Origin: Patagioenas fasciata
Taxonomy: Eukaryota; Chordata; Aves; Columbiformes; Columbidae
NCBI RefSeq assembly: GCF_037038585.1
Contig: NW_027288587.1
Coordinates: 62,001 to 126,000, forward strand
DNA length: 64,000 nucleotides
Reading direction: 5' to 3'
Shown: in pieces, positions 51,405-61,912 of the stretch
Layout: each line of letters opens with the position of its first letter
Numbering within the stretch: the stretch's first letter is position 1
Program-made: the position numbers and the translations under genes
Notes under the pieces: model-generated
The model's input: only the letters and a program-made list of their open reading frames with translations
The model's database searches: none
What the model was told of the DNA's origin: nothing

Positions 51405-53289
51405 GTTAGGTTTAGATTTTAGGTTTAGATTTGGGGTTAGGTGTAGATTTTAGGTTTAGATTTGGGGTTAGGTTTAGATTTTAGGTTTAGATTTGGGGTT
51501 AGGGTTAGATTTTAGGTTTATATTTGGGGTAAGGTTTAGATTTGGGGTTAGGTTTAGATTTTAGGTTTAGATTTGGGGTTAGGTTTAGATTTGGGGTTAG
51601 GTTTAGATTTTAGGTTTAGATTTGGGGTTAGGTTTAGATTTTAGGTTTAGATTTTAGGTTTAGATTTGGGGTTAGGTTTAGATTTTAGGTTTAGATTTGG
51701 GGTTAGGGTTAGATTTTAGGTTTATATTTGGGGTAAGGTTTAGATTTGGGATTAGGTTTAGATTTTAGTTTTAGGTTTGGGGTTAGGTTTAGATTTGGGG
51801 TTAGGTTTAGATTTTTGGTTTAGATTTGGGGTTAGGTTTAGATTTTAGGTTTAGATATGGGGTTAGGTTTAGATTTGGGGTTAGGTTTAGATTTTTGGTT
51901 TAGATTTGTGGTTAGTTTTAGATTTGAGGTTAGGTTTAGTTTTTAGGTTTAGATTTGGGGTTAGGTTTAGATTTTAGGTTTAGATTTGGGGTTAGGTTTA
52001 GATTTGGGGTTAGGTTTAGATTTTAGGTTTAGATTTGGGGTTAGGTTTAGATTTTTGGTTTATATTTGGGGTTAGTTTTAGATTTGGGGTTAGGTTTAGA
52101 TTTTAGGTTTAGATTTGGGGTTAGGTTTAGATTTTAGGTTTAGATTTGGGGTTAGGGTTAGATTTTAGGTTTAGATTTGGGGTTAGGTTTAGATTTTAGG
52201 TTTAGATTTGGGGTAAGGTTTACATTTGGGGTTAGGTTTAGATTTTAGGTTTAGATTTGGGGTAAGGTTTAGATTTTAGGTTTAGATTTGGGGTTAGGTT
52301 TAGATTTGGGGTAAGATTTGGGGTTAGGTTTAGATTTTAGGTTTAGATTTGGGGTTACGTTTAGATTTGTGGTTAGGTTTAGATTTTAGGTTTAGATTTG
52401 GGGTTAGGTTTAGATTTTAGGTTTAGATTTGGGATTAGGTTTAGATTTTAGGTTTATATTTGGGGTAAGGTTTAGATTTGGGGTTAGGTTTAGATTTTAG
52501 GTTTAGATTTGGGGTTAGGTTTAGATTTTAGGTTTAGATTTGGGGTTACGTTTAGATTTTAGGTTTAGATTTGGGGTTAGGTTTATATTTTAGGTTTAGA
52601 TTTGGGGTTAGGTTTAGATTTGGGGTTAGGTTTAGATTTTAGGTTTAGTTTTGGGGTTAGGTTTAGATTTTAGGTTTAGATTTGGGGTTAGGTTTAGATT
52701 TTAGGTTTAGATTTGGGGTTAGGTTTAGATTTGGGGTTAGGTTTAGATTTGCGGTTAGGTTTAGATTTTAGGTTTAGATTTGGGGTTAGGTTTAGATTTT
52801 AGGTTTAGATTTTAGGCTTAGATTTGGGGTTAGGTTTAGATTTTAGGTTTAGATTTGGGGTTAGGTTTGGATTTTAGGTTTAGATTTGGGGTTAGGTTTA
52901 GATTTCAGGTTTATATTTGGGGTAAGGTTTAGATTTGGGGTTAGGTTTAGATTTTAGGTTTAGATTTGGGGTTAGGTTTAGATTTTAGGTTTAGATATGG
53001 GGTTAGGTTTAGATTTGGGGTTAGGTTTAGATTTTAGGTTTAGATTTGGGGTTAGGTTTAGACTTGGGGTTAGGTTTAGATTTTAGGTTTAGATTTGGGG
53101 TTAGGTTTAGATTTTAGGTTTAGATTTGGGGTTAGGGTTAGATTTGGGTTAGGTTTAGATTTTTGGTTTAGATTTGGGGTTAGGTTTAGATTTGGGGTTA
53201 GGTTTAGATTTTAGGTTTAGATTTGGGGTTAGGTTTAGATTTTAGGTTTAGATTTGGGGTTAGGTTTGGATTTTAGGTTTAGATTTGGG
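51405..53289 (+). repeat. 1,885-bp higher-order repeat, copy 2 of 3
   Basis: Full-length middle copy. It shares ATTTTAGTTTTAGG (51,762; 53,647 in copy 3) with copy 3 but not copy 1, so copies 2 and 3 are closest relatives. Its private change is TTTGTGGTTAGG at about 52,369. Confidence 0.92.
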
Positions 53290-55075
53290 GTTAGGTTTAG
53301 ATTTTAGGTTTAGATTTGGGGTTAGGTGTAGATTTTAGGTTTAGATTTGGGGTTAGGTTTAGATTTTAGGTTTAGATTTGGGGTTAGGGTTAGATTTTAG
53401 GTTTATATTTGGGGTAAGGTTTAGATTTGGGGTTAGGTTTAGATTTTAGGTTTAGATTTGGGGTTAGGTTTAGATTTGGGGTTAGGTTTAGATTTTAGGT
53501 TTAGATTTGGGGTTAGGTTTAGATTTTAGGTTTAGATTTTAGGTTTAGATTTGGGGTTAGGTTTAGATTTTAGGTTTAGATTTGGGGTTAGGGTTAGATT
53601 TTAGGTTTATATTTGGGGTAAGGTTTAGATTTGGGATTAGGTTTAGATTTTAGTTTTAGGTTTGGGGTTAGGTTTAGATTTGGGGTTAGGTTTAGATTTT
53701 TGGTTTAGATTTGGGGTTAGGTTTAGATTTTAGGTTTAGATATGGGGTTAGGTTTAGATTTGGGGTTAGGTTTAGATTTTTGGTTTAGATTTGTGGTTAG
53801 TTTTAGATTTGAGGTTAGGTTTAGTTTTTAGGTTTAGATTTGGGGTTAGGTTTAGATTTTAGGTTTAGATTTGGGGTTAGGTTTAGATTTGGGGTTAGGT
53901 TTAGATTTTAGGTTTAGATTTGGGGTTAGGTTTAGATTTTTGGTTTATATTTGGGGTTAGTTTTAGATTTGGGGTTAGGTTTAGATTTTAGGTTTAGATT
54001 TGGGGTTAGGTTTAGATTTTAGGTTTAGATTTGGGGTTAGGGTTAGATTTTAGGTTTAGATTTGGGGTTAGGTTTAGATTTTAGGTTTAGATTTGGGGTA
54101 AGGTTTACATTTGGGGTTAGGTTTAGATTTTAGGTTTAGATTTGGGGTAAGGTTTAGATTTTAGGTTTAGATTTGGGGTTAGGTTTAGATTTGGGGTAAG
54201 ATTTGGGGTTAGGTTTAGATTTTAGGTTTAGATTTGGGGTTACGTTTAGATTTGGGGTTAGGTTTAGATTTTAGGTTTAGATTTGGGGTTAGGTTTAGAT
54301 TTTAGGTTTAGATTTGGGATTAGGTTTAGATTTTAGGTTTATATTTGGGGTAAGGTTTAGATTTGGGGTTAGGTTTAGATTTTAGGTTTAGATTTGGGGT
54401 TAGGTTTAGATTTTAGGTTTAGATTTGGGGTTACGTTTAGATTTTAGGTTTAGATTTGGGGTTAGGTTTATATTTTAGGTTTAGATTTGGGGTTAGGTTT
54501 AGATTTTAGGTTTAGATTTGGGGTTAGGTTTAGATTTGGGGTTAGGTTTAGATTTGCGGATAGGTTTAGATTTTAGGTTTAGATTTGGGGTTAGGTTTAG
54601 ATTTTAGGTTTAGATTTTAGGCTTAGATTTGGGGTTAGGTTTAGATTTTAGGTTTAGATTTGGGGTTAGGTTTAGATTTGAGGTTTATATTTGGGGTAAG
54701 GTTTAGATTTGGGGTTAGGTTTAGATTTTAGGTTTAGATTTGGGGTTAGGTTTAGATTTTAGGTTTAGATATGGGGTTAGGTTTAGATTTGGGGTTAGGT
54801 TTAGATTTTAGGTTTAGATTTGGGGTTAGGTTTAGACTTGGGGTTAGGTTTAGATTTTAGGTTTAGATTTGGGGTTAGGTTTAGATTTTAGGTTTAGATT
54901 TGGGGTTAGGGTTAGATTTGGGTTAGGTTTAGATTTTTGGTTTAGATTTGGGGTTAGGTTTAGATTTGGGGTTAGGTTTAGATTTTAGGTTTAGATTTGG
55001 GGTTAGGTTTAGATTTTAGGTTTAGATTTGGGGTTAGGTTTGGATTTTAGGTTTAGATTTGGGGTTAGGTTTAGA
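53290..55075 (+). repeat. 1,885-bp higher-order repeat, copy 3 of 3
   Basis: Third copy, shortened by 80 bp near 54,480-54,530 (80 = 2A+3B): the distance between TTTTAGGCTTAG marks falls from 1,885 to 1,805 (52,815 to 54,620). It has a private TTTGCGGATAGG near 54,557 in place of TTTGCGGTTAGG. It ends where a GATTTGAGGTGTATATTT unit begins the next arrangement. Confidence 0.9.
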
Positions 55076-55080
55076 TTTGA

Positions 55081-56150
55081 GGTGTATATTTGGGGTAAGG
55101 TTTAGATTTGGGGTTAGGTTTAGATTTTAGGTTTAGATTTGGGGTTAGGTTTAGATTTGGGGTTAGGTTTAGATTTTAGGTTTAGATTTGGGGTTAGGTT
55201 TAGATTTTAGGTTTAGATTTGGGTTTAGGTTTAGATTTTAGGTTTAGATTTGGGGTTAGGTTTAGATTTGGGGTTAGGTTTAGATTTTAGGTTTAGGTTT
55301 GGGGTTAGGTTTAGATTTGGGGTTAGGTTTAGATTTTAGGTTTAGATTTGGGGTTAGGTTTAGATTTTAGGTTTAGATTTGGGGTTAGGTTTAGATTTTA
55401 GGTTTAGATTTGGGGTTAGGTTTAGATTTTAGGTTTAGATTTGGGGTTAGGTTTAGATTTTAGGTTTGGATTTGGGTTTCAGATTTGGGGTTAGGTTTAG
55501 ATTTTAGGTTTAGATTTGGGGTTAGGTTTAGATTTTAGGTTTAGATTTGGGGTTAGGTTTAGATTTGGGGTTAGGTTTAGATTTTAGGTTTAGATTTGGG
55601 GTTAGGTTTAGATTTGAGGTGTATATTTGGGGTAAGGTTTAGATTTGGGGTTAGGTTTAGATTTTAGGTTTAGATTTGGGGTTAGGTTTAGATTTGGGGT
55701 TAGGTTTAGATTTTAGGTTTAGGTTTGGGGTTAGGTTTAGATTTGGGGTTAGGTTTAGATTTTAGGTTTAGATTTGGGGTTAGGTTTAGATTTTAGGTTT
55801 AGATTTGGGGTTAGGTTTAGATTTTAGGTTTAGATTTGGGGTTAGGTTTAGATTTTAGGTTTAGATTTGGGGTTAGGTTTAGATTTTAGGTTTGGATTTG
55901 GGTTTCAGATTTGGGGTTAGGTTTAGATTTTAGGTTTAGATTTGGGGTTAGGTTTAGATTTGGGGTTAGGTTTAGATTTTAGGTTTAGGTTTGGGGTTAG
56001 GTTTAGATTTGGGGTTAGGTTTAGATTTTAGGTTTAGATTTGGGGTTAGGTTTAGATTTTAGGTTTAGATTTGGGGTTAGGTTTAGATTTTAGGTTTAGA
56101 TTTGGGGTTAGGTTTAGATTTTAGGTTTGGATTTGGGTTTCAGATTTGGG
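55081..56150 (+). repeat. Local expansion of a GTTTAGG...GGGTTTCAG module
   Basis: A module running from GGTTTAGGTTTGG to GGATTTGGGTTTCAG is present three times here: ends at 55,474, 55,900 and 56,135, with internal lengths 184, 184 and 153 bp (a 31-bp loss in the third). Its leader, GAGGTGTATATTT, is present twice (55,081 and 55,619). The related block at 60,907-61,300 has a single leader and a single module with the same 393-bp spacing as the first copy here. The extra 661 bp (426+235) fully accounts for the change in offset between these regions from 5,826 to 5,165 bp. Confidence 0.88.
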
Positions 56151-57086
56151 GTTAGGTTTAGATTTTAGGTTTAGATTTGGGGTTAGGTTTAGATTTTAGG
56201 TTTAGATTTGGGGTTAGGTTTAGATTTGGGGTTAGGTTTGGATTTTAGGTTTAGATTTGGGGTTAGGTTTAGATTTTAGGTTTAGATTTGGGGTTAGGTT
56301 TAGATTTAAGGTTTAGATTTGGGGTTAAGTTTAGATTTTAGGTTTAGATTTGGGGTTAGGTTTAGATTTTAGGTTTAGATTTGGGGTTAGGTTTAGATTT
56401 TAGGTTTAGATTTGGGGTTAGGTTTAGATTTTAGGTTTAGATTTGGGGTTAGGTTTAGATTTTAGGTTTAGATTTGGGGTTAGGTTTAGATTTTAGGTTT
56501 AGATTTGGGGTTAGGTTTAGATTTGGGGTTAGGTTTAGATTTTAGGTTTAGATTTGGGGTTAGGTTTAGATTTTAGGTTTAGATTTGGGGTTAGGTTTAG
56601 ATTTAAGGTTTAGATTTGGGGTTAGGTTTAGATTTTAGGTTTAGATTTGGGGTTAGGTTTAGATTTTAGGTTTAGATTTGGGGTTAGGTTTAGATTTTAG
56701 GTTTAGATTTGGGGTTAGGTTTAGATTTTAGGTTTAGATTTGGGGTTAGGTTTAGATTTTAGGTTTAGATTTGGGGTTAGGTTTAGATTTTAGGTTTAGA
56801 TTTGGGGTTAGGTTTAGATTTTAGGTTTAGATTTGGAGTTAGGTTTAGATTTTAGGTTTAGATTTGGGGTTAGGTTTAGATTTTAGGTTTAGATTTGGGG
56901 TTAGGTTTAGATTTGGGGTTAGGTTTAGATTTTAGGTTTAGATTTGGGGTTAGGTTTAGATTTGGGGTTAGGTTTAGATTTTAGGTTTAGATTTGGGGTT
57001 AGGTTTAGATTTGGGGTTAGGTTTAGATTTTAGGTTTAGATTTGGGGTTAGGTTTAGATTTTAGGTTTAGATTTGGGGTTAGGTTT

Positions 57087-57108
57087 AGATTTGGGTTTCG
57101 ATTTGGGG
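57087..57108 (+). repeat. Unique unit GATTTGGGTTTCGATTTGGGG
   Basis: A B-like word in which GGGTTTCG replaces the usual GGGGTTAGGTTTAG junction. It resembles the GGGTTTCAG unit of the 55-kb module but lacks the A, which creates a CpG. I saw no second copy in the window. Confidence 0.8.
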
Positions 57109-57140
57109 TTAGGTTTAGATTTGGGGTTAGGTTTAGATTT

Positions 57141-57469
57141 GGGGTTAGGTTTAGATTTTAGGTTTAGATTTGGGGTTAGGTTTAGATTTTAGGTTTAGAT
57201 TTGGGGTTAGGTTTAGATTTTAGGTTTATATTTGGCGTAAGGTTTAGATTTGGGGTTAGGTTTAGATTTTAGGTTTAGATTTGGGGTTAGGTTTAGATTT
57301 GGGGTTAGGTTTAGATTTTAGGTTTAGATTTGGGGTTAGGTTTAGATTTTAGGTTTAGATTTGGGGTTAGGTTTAGACTTGGGGTTAGGTTTAGATTTTA
57401 GGTTTAGATTTGGGGTTAGGTTTAGATTTTAGGTTTAGATTTGGGGTTAGGTTTAGATTTTAGGTTTAT
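57141..57469 (+). repeat. 240-bp tandem duplication, copy 1
   Basis: Matches 57,381-57,709 at exactly 240 bp. The matched segment (about 329 bp) is longer than the period, so about 1.4 extra periods are present. Both copies carry TTTGGCGTAAGG (57,224 and 57,464), a CpG-bearing variant seen only here. The nearest difference on the left is ATTT against ACTT (57,138 and 57,378). Confidence 0.92.
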
Positions 57470-57709
57470 ATTTGGCGTAAGGTTTAGATTTGGGGTTAGG
57501 TTTAGATTTTAGGTTTAGATTTGGGGTTAGGTTTAGATTTGGGGTTAGGTTTAGATTTTAGGTTTAGATTTGGGGTTAGGTTTAGATTTTAGGTTTAGAT
57601 TTGGGGTTAGGTTTAGACTTGGGGTTAGGTTTAGATTTTAGGTTTAGATTTGGGGTTAGGTTTAGATTTTAGGTTTAGATTTGGGGTTAGGTTTAGATTT
57701 GGGGTTAGG
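57381..57709 (+). repeat. 240-bp tandem duplication, copy 2
   Basis: Identical to 57,141-57,469. The copies part on the right, where copy 1 meets an A word and this one a B word. The lack of any difference suggests that it is among the newest events in the window. Confidence 0.92.
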
Positions 57710-57719
57710 TTTAGATTTT

Positions 57720-59780
57720 AGGTTTAGATTTGGGGTTAGGTTTAGATTTTAGGTTTAGATTTGGGGTTAGGTTTAGATTTAAGGTTTAGATTTGGGGTTA
57801 GGTTTAGATTTGGGGTTAGGTTTAGATTTTAGGTTTAGATTTGGGGTTAGATTTAGATTTTAGGTTTAGATTTGGGGTTAGGTTTAGATTTGGGGTTAGG
57901 TTTAGATTTTAGGTTTAGATTTGGGGTTAGGTTTAGATTTTAGGTTTAGATTTGGGGTTAGGTGTAGATTTTAGGTTTAGATTTGGGGTTAGGTTTAGAT
58001 TTTAGGTTTAGATTTGGGGTTAGGTTTAGATTCTGGGTTAGGTTTAGATTTTAGGTTTAGATTTGGGGTTAGGTTTAGATTTGGGGTCAGGTTTAGATTT
58101 TAGGTTTAGATTTGGGGTTAGGTTTAGATTTTAGGTTTAGATTTGGGGTTAGGTTTAGATTTGGGGTCAGGTTTAGATTTTAGGTTTAGATTTGGGGTTA
58201 GGTTTAGATTTTAGGTTTAGATTTGGGGTTAGGTTTAGATTTTAGGTTTAGATTTGGGGTTAGGTTTAGATTTGGGGTTAGGTTTAGATTTTAGGTTTAG
58301 GTTTGGGGTTAGGTTTAGATTTGGGGTTAGGTTTAGATTTTTGGTTTAGATTTGGGGTTAGGTTTAGATTTTAGGTTTAGATATGGGGTTAGGTTTAGAT
58401 TTGGGGTTAGGTTTAGATTTTAGGTTTAGTTTTGGGGTTAGGTTTAGACTTGGGGTAAGGTTTAGATTTTAGGTTTAGATTTGGGGTTAGGTTTAGATTT
58501 TAGGTTTAGATTTGGGGTTAGGGTTAGATTTGGGTTAGGTTTAGATTTTTGGTTTAGATTTGGGGTTAGGTTTAGATTTGGGGTTAGGTTTAGATTTTAG
58601 GTTTAGATTTGGGGTTAGGTTTAGATTTTAGGTTTAGATTTGGGGTTAGGTTTAGATTTGGGGTTAGGTTTAGATTTTAGGTTTAGATTTGGGGTTAGGT
58701 TTAGATTTTAGGTTTAGATTTGGGGTTAGGTTTAGATTTTTGGTTTAGATTTGGGGTAAGGTTTAGATTTGGGGTTAGGTTTAGATTTTAGGTTTAGATT
58801 TGGAGTTAGTTTTATATTTGGGGTTAGGTTTAGATTTTAGGTTTAGATTTGGGGTTAGGTTTAGATTTGAGGTTAGGTTTAGATTTTAGGTTTAGATTTG
58901 GGGTTAGGTTTAGATTTTAGGTTTAGATTTGGGGTTAGGTTTAGATTTGGGGTTAGGTTTAGATTTTAGGTTTAGATTTGGGGTTAGGTTTAGATTTTAG
59001 GTTTATATTTGGGGTAAGGTTTAGATTTGGGGTTAGGTTTAGATTTTAGGTTTAGATTTGGGGTTAGGTTTAGATTTTAGGTTTAGATTTGGGGTTAGGT
59101 TTAGATTTTAGGTTTAGATTTGGGTTTAGGTTTAGATTTTAGGTTTAGATTTGGGGTTAGGTTTAGATTTGGGGTTAGGTTTAGATTTTAGGTTTAGATT
59201 TGGGGTTAGGTTATATTTGGGGTTAGGTTCAGATTTTAGGTTTAGATTTGGGGTTAGGTTTAGATTTGGGGTTAGGTTTAGATTTTAGGTTTAGATTTGG
59301 GGTTAGGTTTAGATTTTAGGTTTAGATTTGGGGTTAGGTTTAGATTTTAGGTTTAGATTTGGGGTTAGGTGTAGATTTTAGGTTTAGATTTGGGGTTAGG
59401 TTTAGATTTTAGGTTTAGATTTGGGGTTAGGGTTAGATTTTAGGTTTATATTTGGGGTAAGGTTTAGATTTGGGGTTAGGTTTAGATTTTAGGTTTAGAT
59501 TTGGGGTTAGGTTTAGATTTGGGGTTAGGTTTAGATTTTAGGTTTAGATTTGGGGTTAGGTTTAGATTTTAGGTTTAGATTTGGGGTTAGGTTTAGACTT
59601 GGGGTTAGGTTTAGATTTTAGGTTTAGATTTGGGGTTAGGTTTAGATTTTAGGTTTAGATTTGGGGTTAGGTTTAGATTTGGGGTTAGGTTTAGATTTTA
59701 GGTTTAGATTTGGGGTTAGGTTTAGATTTGGGGTTAGGTTTAGATTTTAGGTTTAGATTTGGGGTTAGGTTTAGATTTGG
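57720..59780 (+). repeat. 4.2-kb dispersed duplication, copy 1
   Basis: Pairs with 61,913 to the window end. The offset is 4,193 bp at TTTAAGG (57,778 and 61,971), then 4,224 bp at GATTCTGGG (58,030 and 62,254), GGGGTCAGG (58,083 and 62,307; 58,163 and 62,387) and GGTTATATTT (59,209 and 63,433). The 31-bp step is one A-B dimer. It contains an internal 80-bp duplication around the two GGGGTCAGG units and ends with a block Y series. Confidence 0.88.
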
Positions 59781-60439
59781 GGTTAGGTTTAGATTTTAGG
59801 TTTAGATTTGGGGTTAGGTTTAGATTTTAGGTTTAGATTTGGGGTAAGGTTTAGATTTGGGGTTAGGTTTAGATTTTAGGTTTAGATTTGGGGTAAGGTT
59901 TAGATTTTAGGTTTAGATTTGGGGTTAGGTTTAGATTTGGGGTAAGATTTGGGGTTAGGTTTAGATTTTAGGTTTAGATTTGGGGTTACGTTTAGATTTG
60001 GGGTTAGGTTTAGATTTTAGGTTTAGATTTGGGGTTAGGTTTAGATTTTAGGTTTAGATTTGGGATTAGGTTTAGATTTTAGGTTTATATTTGGGGTAAG
60101 GTTTAGATTTGGGGTTAGGTTTAGATTTTAGGTTTAGATTTGGGGTTAGGTTTAGATTTTAGGTTTAGATTTGGGGTTACGTTTAGATTTTAGGTTTAGA
60201 TTTGGGGTTAGGTTTATATTTTAGGTTTAGATTTGGGGTTAGGTTTAGATTTGGGGTTAGGTTTAGATTTTAGGTTTAGTTTTGGGGTTAGGTTTAGATT
60301 TTAGGTTTAGATTTGGGGTTAGGTTTAGATTTTAGGTTTAGATTTGGGGTTAGGTTTAGATTTGGGGTTAGGTTTAGATTTGCGGTTAGGTTTAGATTTT
60401 AGGTTTAGATTTGGGGTTAGGTTTAGATTTTAGGTTTAG

Positions 60440-61300
60440 ATTTTAGGCTTAGATTTGGGGTTAGGTTTGGATTTTAGGTTTAGATTTGGGGTTAGGTTTA
60501 GATTTGAGGTTTATATTTTGGGTAAGGTTTAGATTTGGGGTTAGGTTTAGATTTTAGGTTTAGATTTGGGGTTAGGTTTAGATTTTAGGTTTAGATATGG
60601 GGTTAGGTTTAGATTTGGGGTTAGGTTTAGATTTTAGGTTTAGATTTGGGGTTAGGTTTAGACTTGGGGTTAGGTTTAGATTTTTGGTTTAGATTTGGGG
60701 TTAGGTTTAGATTTTAGGTTTAGATTTGGGGTTAGGGTTAGATTTGGGTTAGGTTTAGATTTTTGGTTTAGATTTGGGGTTAGGTTTAGATTTGGGGTTA
60801 GGTTTAGATTTTAGGTTTAGATTTGGGGTTAGGTTTAGATTTTAGGTTTAGATTTGGGGTTAGGTTTGGATTTTAGGTTTAGATTTGGGGTTAGGTTTAG
60901 ATTTGAGGTGTATATTTGGGGTAAGGTTTAGATTTGGGGTTAGGTTTAGATTTTAGGTTTAGATTTGGGGTTAGGTTTAGATTTGGGGTTAGGTTTAGAT
61001 TTTAGGTTTAGATTTGGGGTTAGGTTTAGATTTTAGGTTTAGATTTGGGTTTAGGTTTAGATTTTAGGTTTAGATTTGGGGTTAGGTTTAGATTTGGGGT
61101 TAGGTTTAGATTTTAGGTTTAGGTTTGGGGTTAGGTTTAGATTTGGGGTTAGGTTTAGATTTTAGGTTTAGATTTGGGGTTAGGTTTAGATTTTAGGTTT
61201 AGATTTGGGGTTAGGTTTAGATTTTAGGTTTAGATTTGGGGTTAGGTTTAGATTTTAGGTTTAGATTTGGGGTTAGGTTTAGATTTTAGGTTTGGATTTG
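60440..61300 (+). repeat. 5,826-bp dispersed duplicate of 54.6-55.5 kb
   Basis: TTTTAGGCTTAG (54,620 and 60,446), GGTGTATATTT (55,081 and 60,907) and GGGTTTCAG (55,474 and 61,300) are all 5,826 bp apart. Downstream the match resumes at 5,165 bp (TTTAAGG 56,305 and 61,470; 56,602 and 61,767). This copy has the unexpanded form of the GGGTTTCAG module, and TATTTTGGGTAAGG near 60,513 in place of TATTTGGGGTAAGG. Confidence 0.88.
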
Positions 61301-61912
61301 GGTTTCAGATTTGGGGTTAGGTTTAGATTTTAGGTTTAGATTTGGGGTTAGGTTTAGATTTTAGGTTTAGATTTGGGGTTAGGTTTAGATTTGGGGTTAG
61401 GTTTAGATTTTAGGTTTAGATTTGGGGTTAGGTTTAGATTTTAGGTTTAGATTTGGGGTTAGGTTTAGATTTAAGGTTTAGATTTGGGGTTAAGTTTAGA
61501 TTTTAGGTTTAGATTTGGGGTTAGGTTTAGATTTTAGGTTTAGATTTGGGGTTAGGTTTAGATTTTAGGTTTAGATTTGGGGTTAGGTTTAGATTTTAGG
61601 TTTAGATTTGGGGTTAGGTTTAGATTTTAGGTTTAGATTTGGGGTTAGGTTTAGATTTTAGGTTTAGATTTGGGGTTAGGTTTAGATTTGGGGTTAGGTT
61701 TAGATTTTAGGTTTAGATTTGGGGTTAGGTTTAGATTTTAGGTTTAGATTTGGGGTTAGGTTTAGATTTAAGGTTTAGATTTGGGGTTAGGTTTAGATTT
61801 TAGGTTTAGACTTGGGGTTAGGTTTAGATTTTAGGTTTAGATTTGGGGTTAGGTTTAGATTTTAGGTTTAGATTTGGGGTTAGGTTTAGATTTGGGGTTA
61901 GGTTTAGATTTT

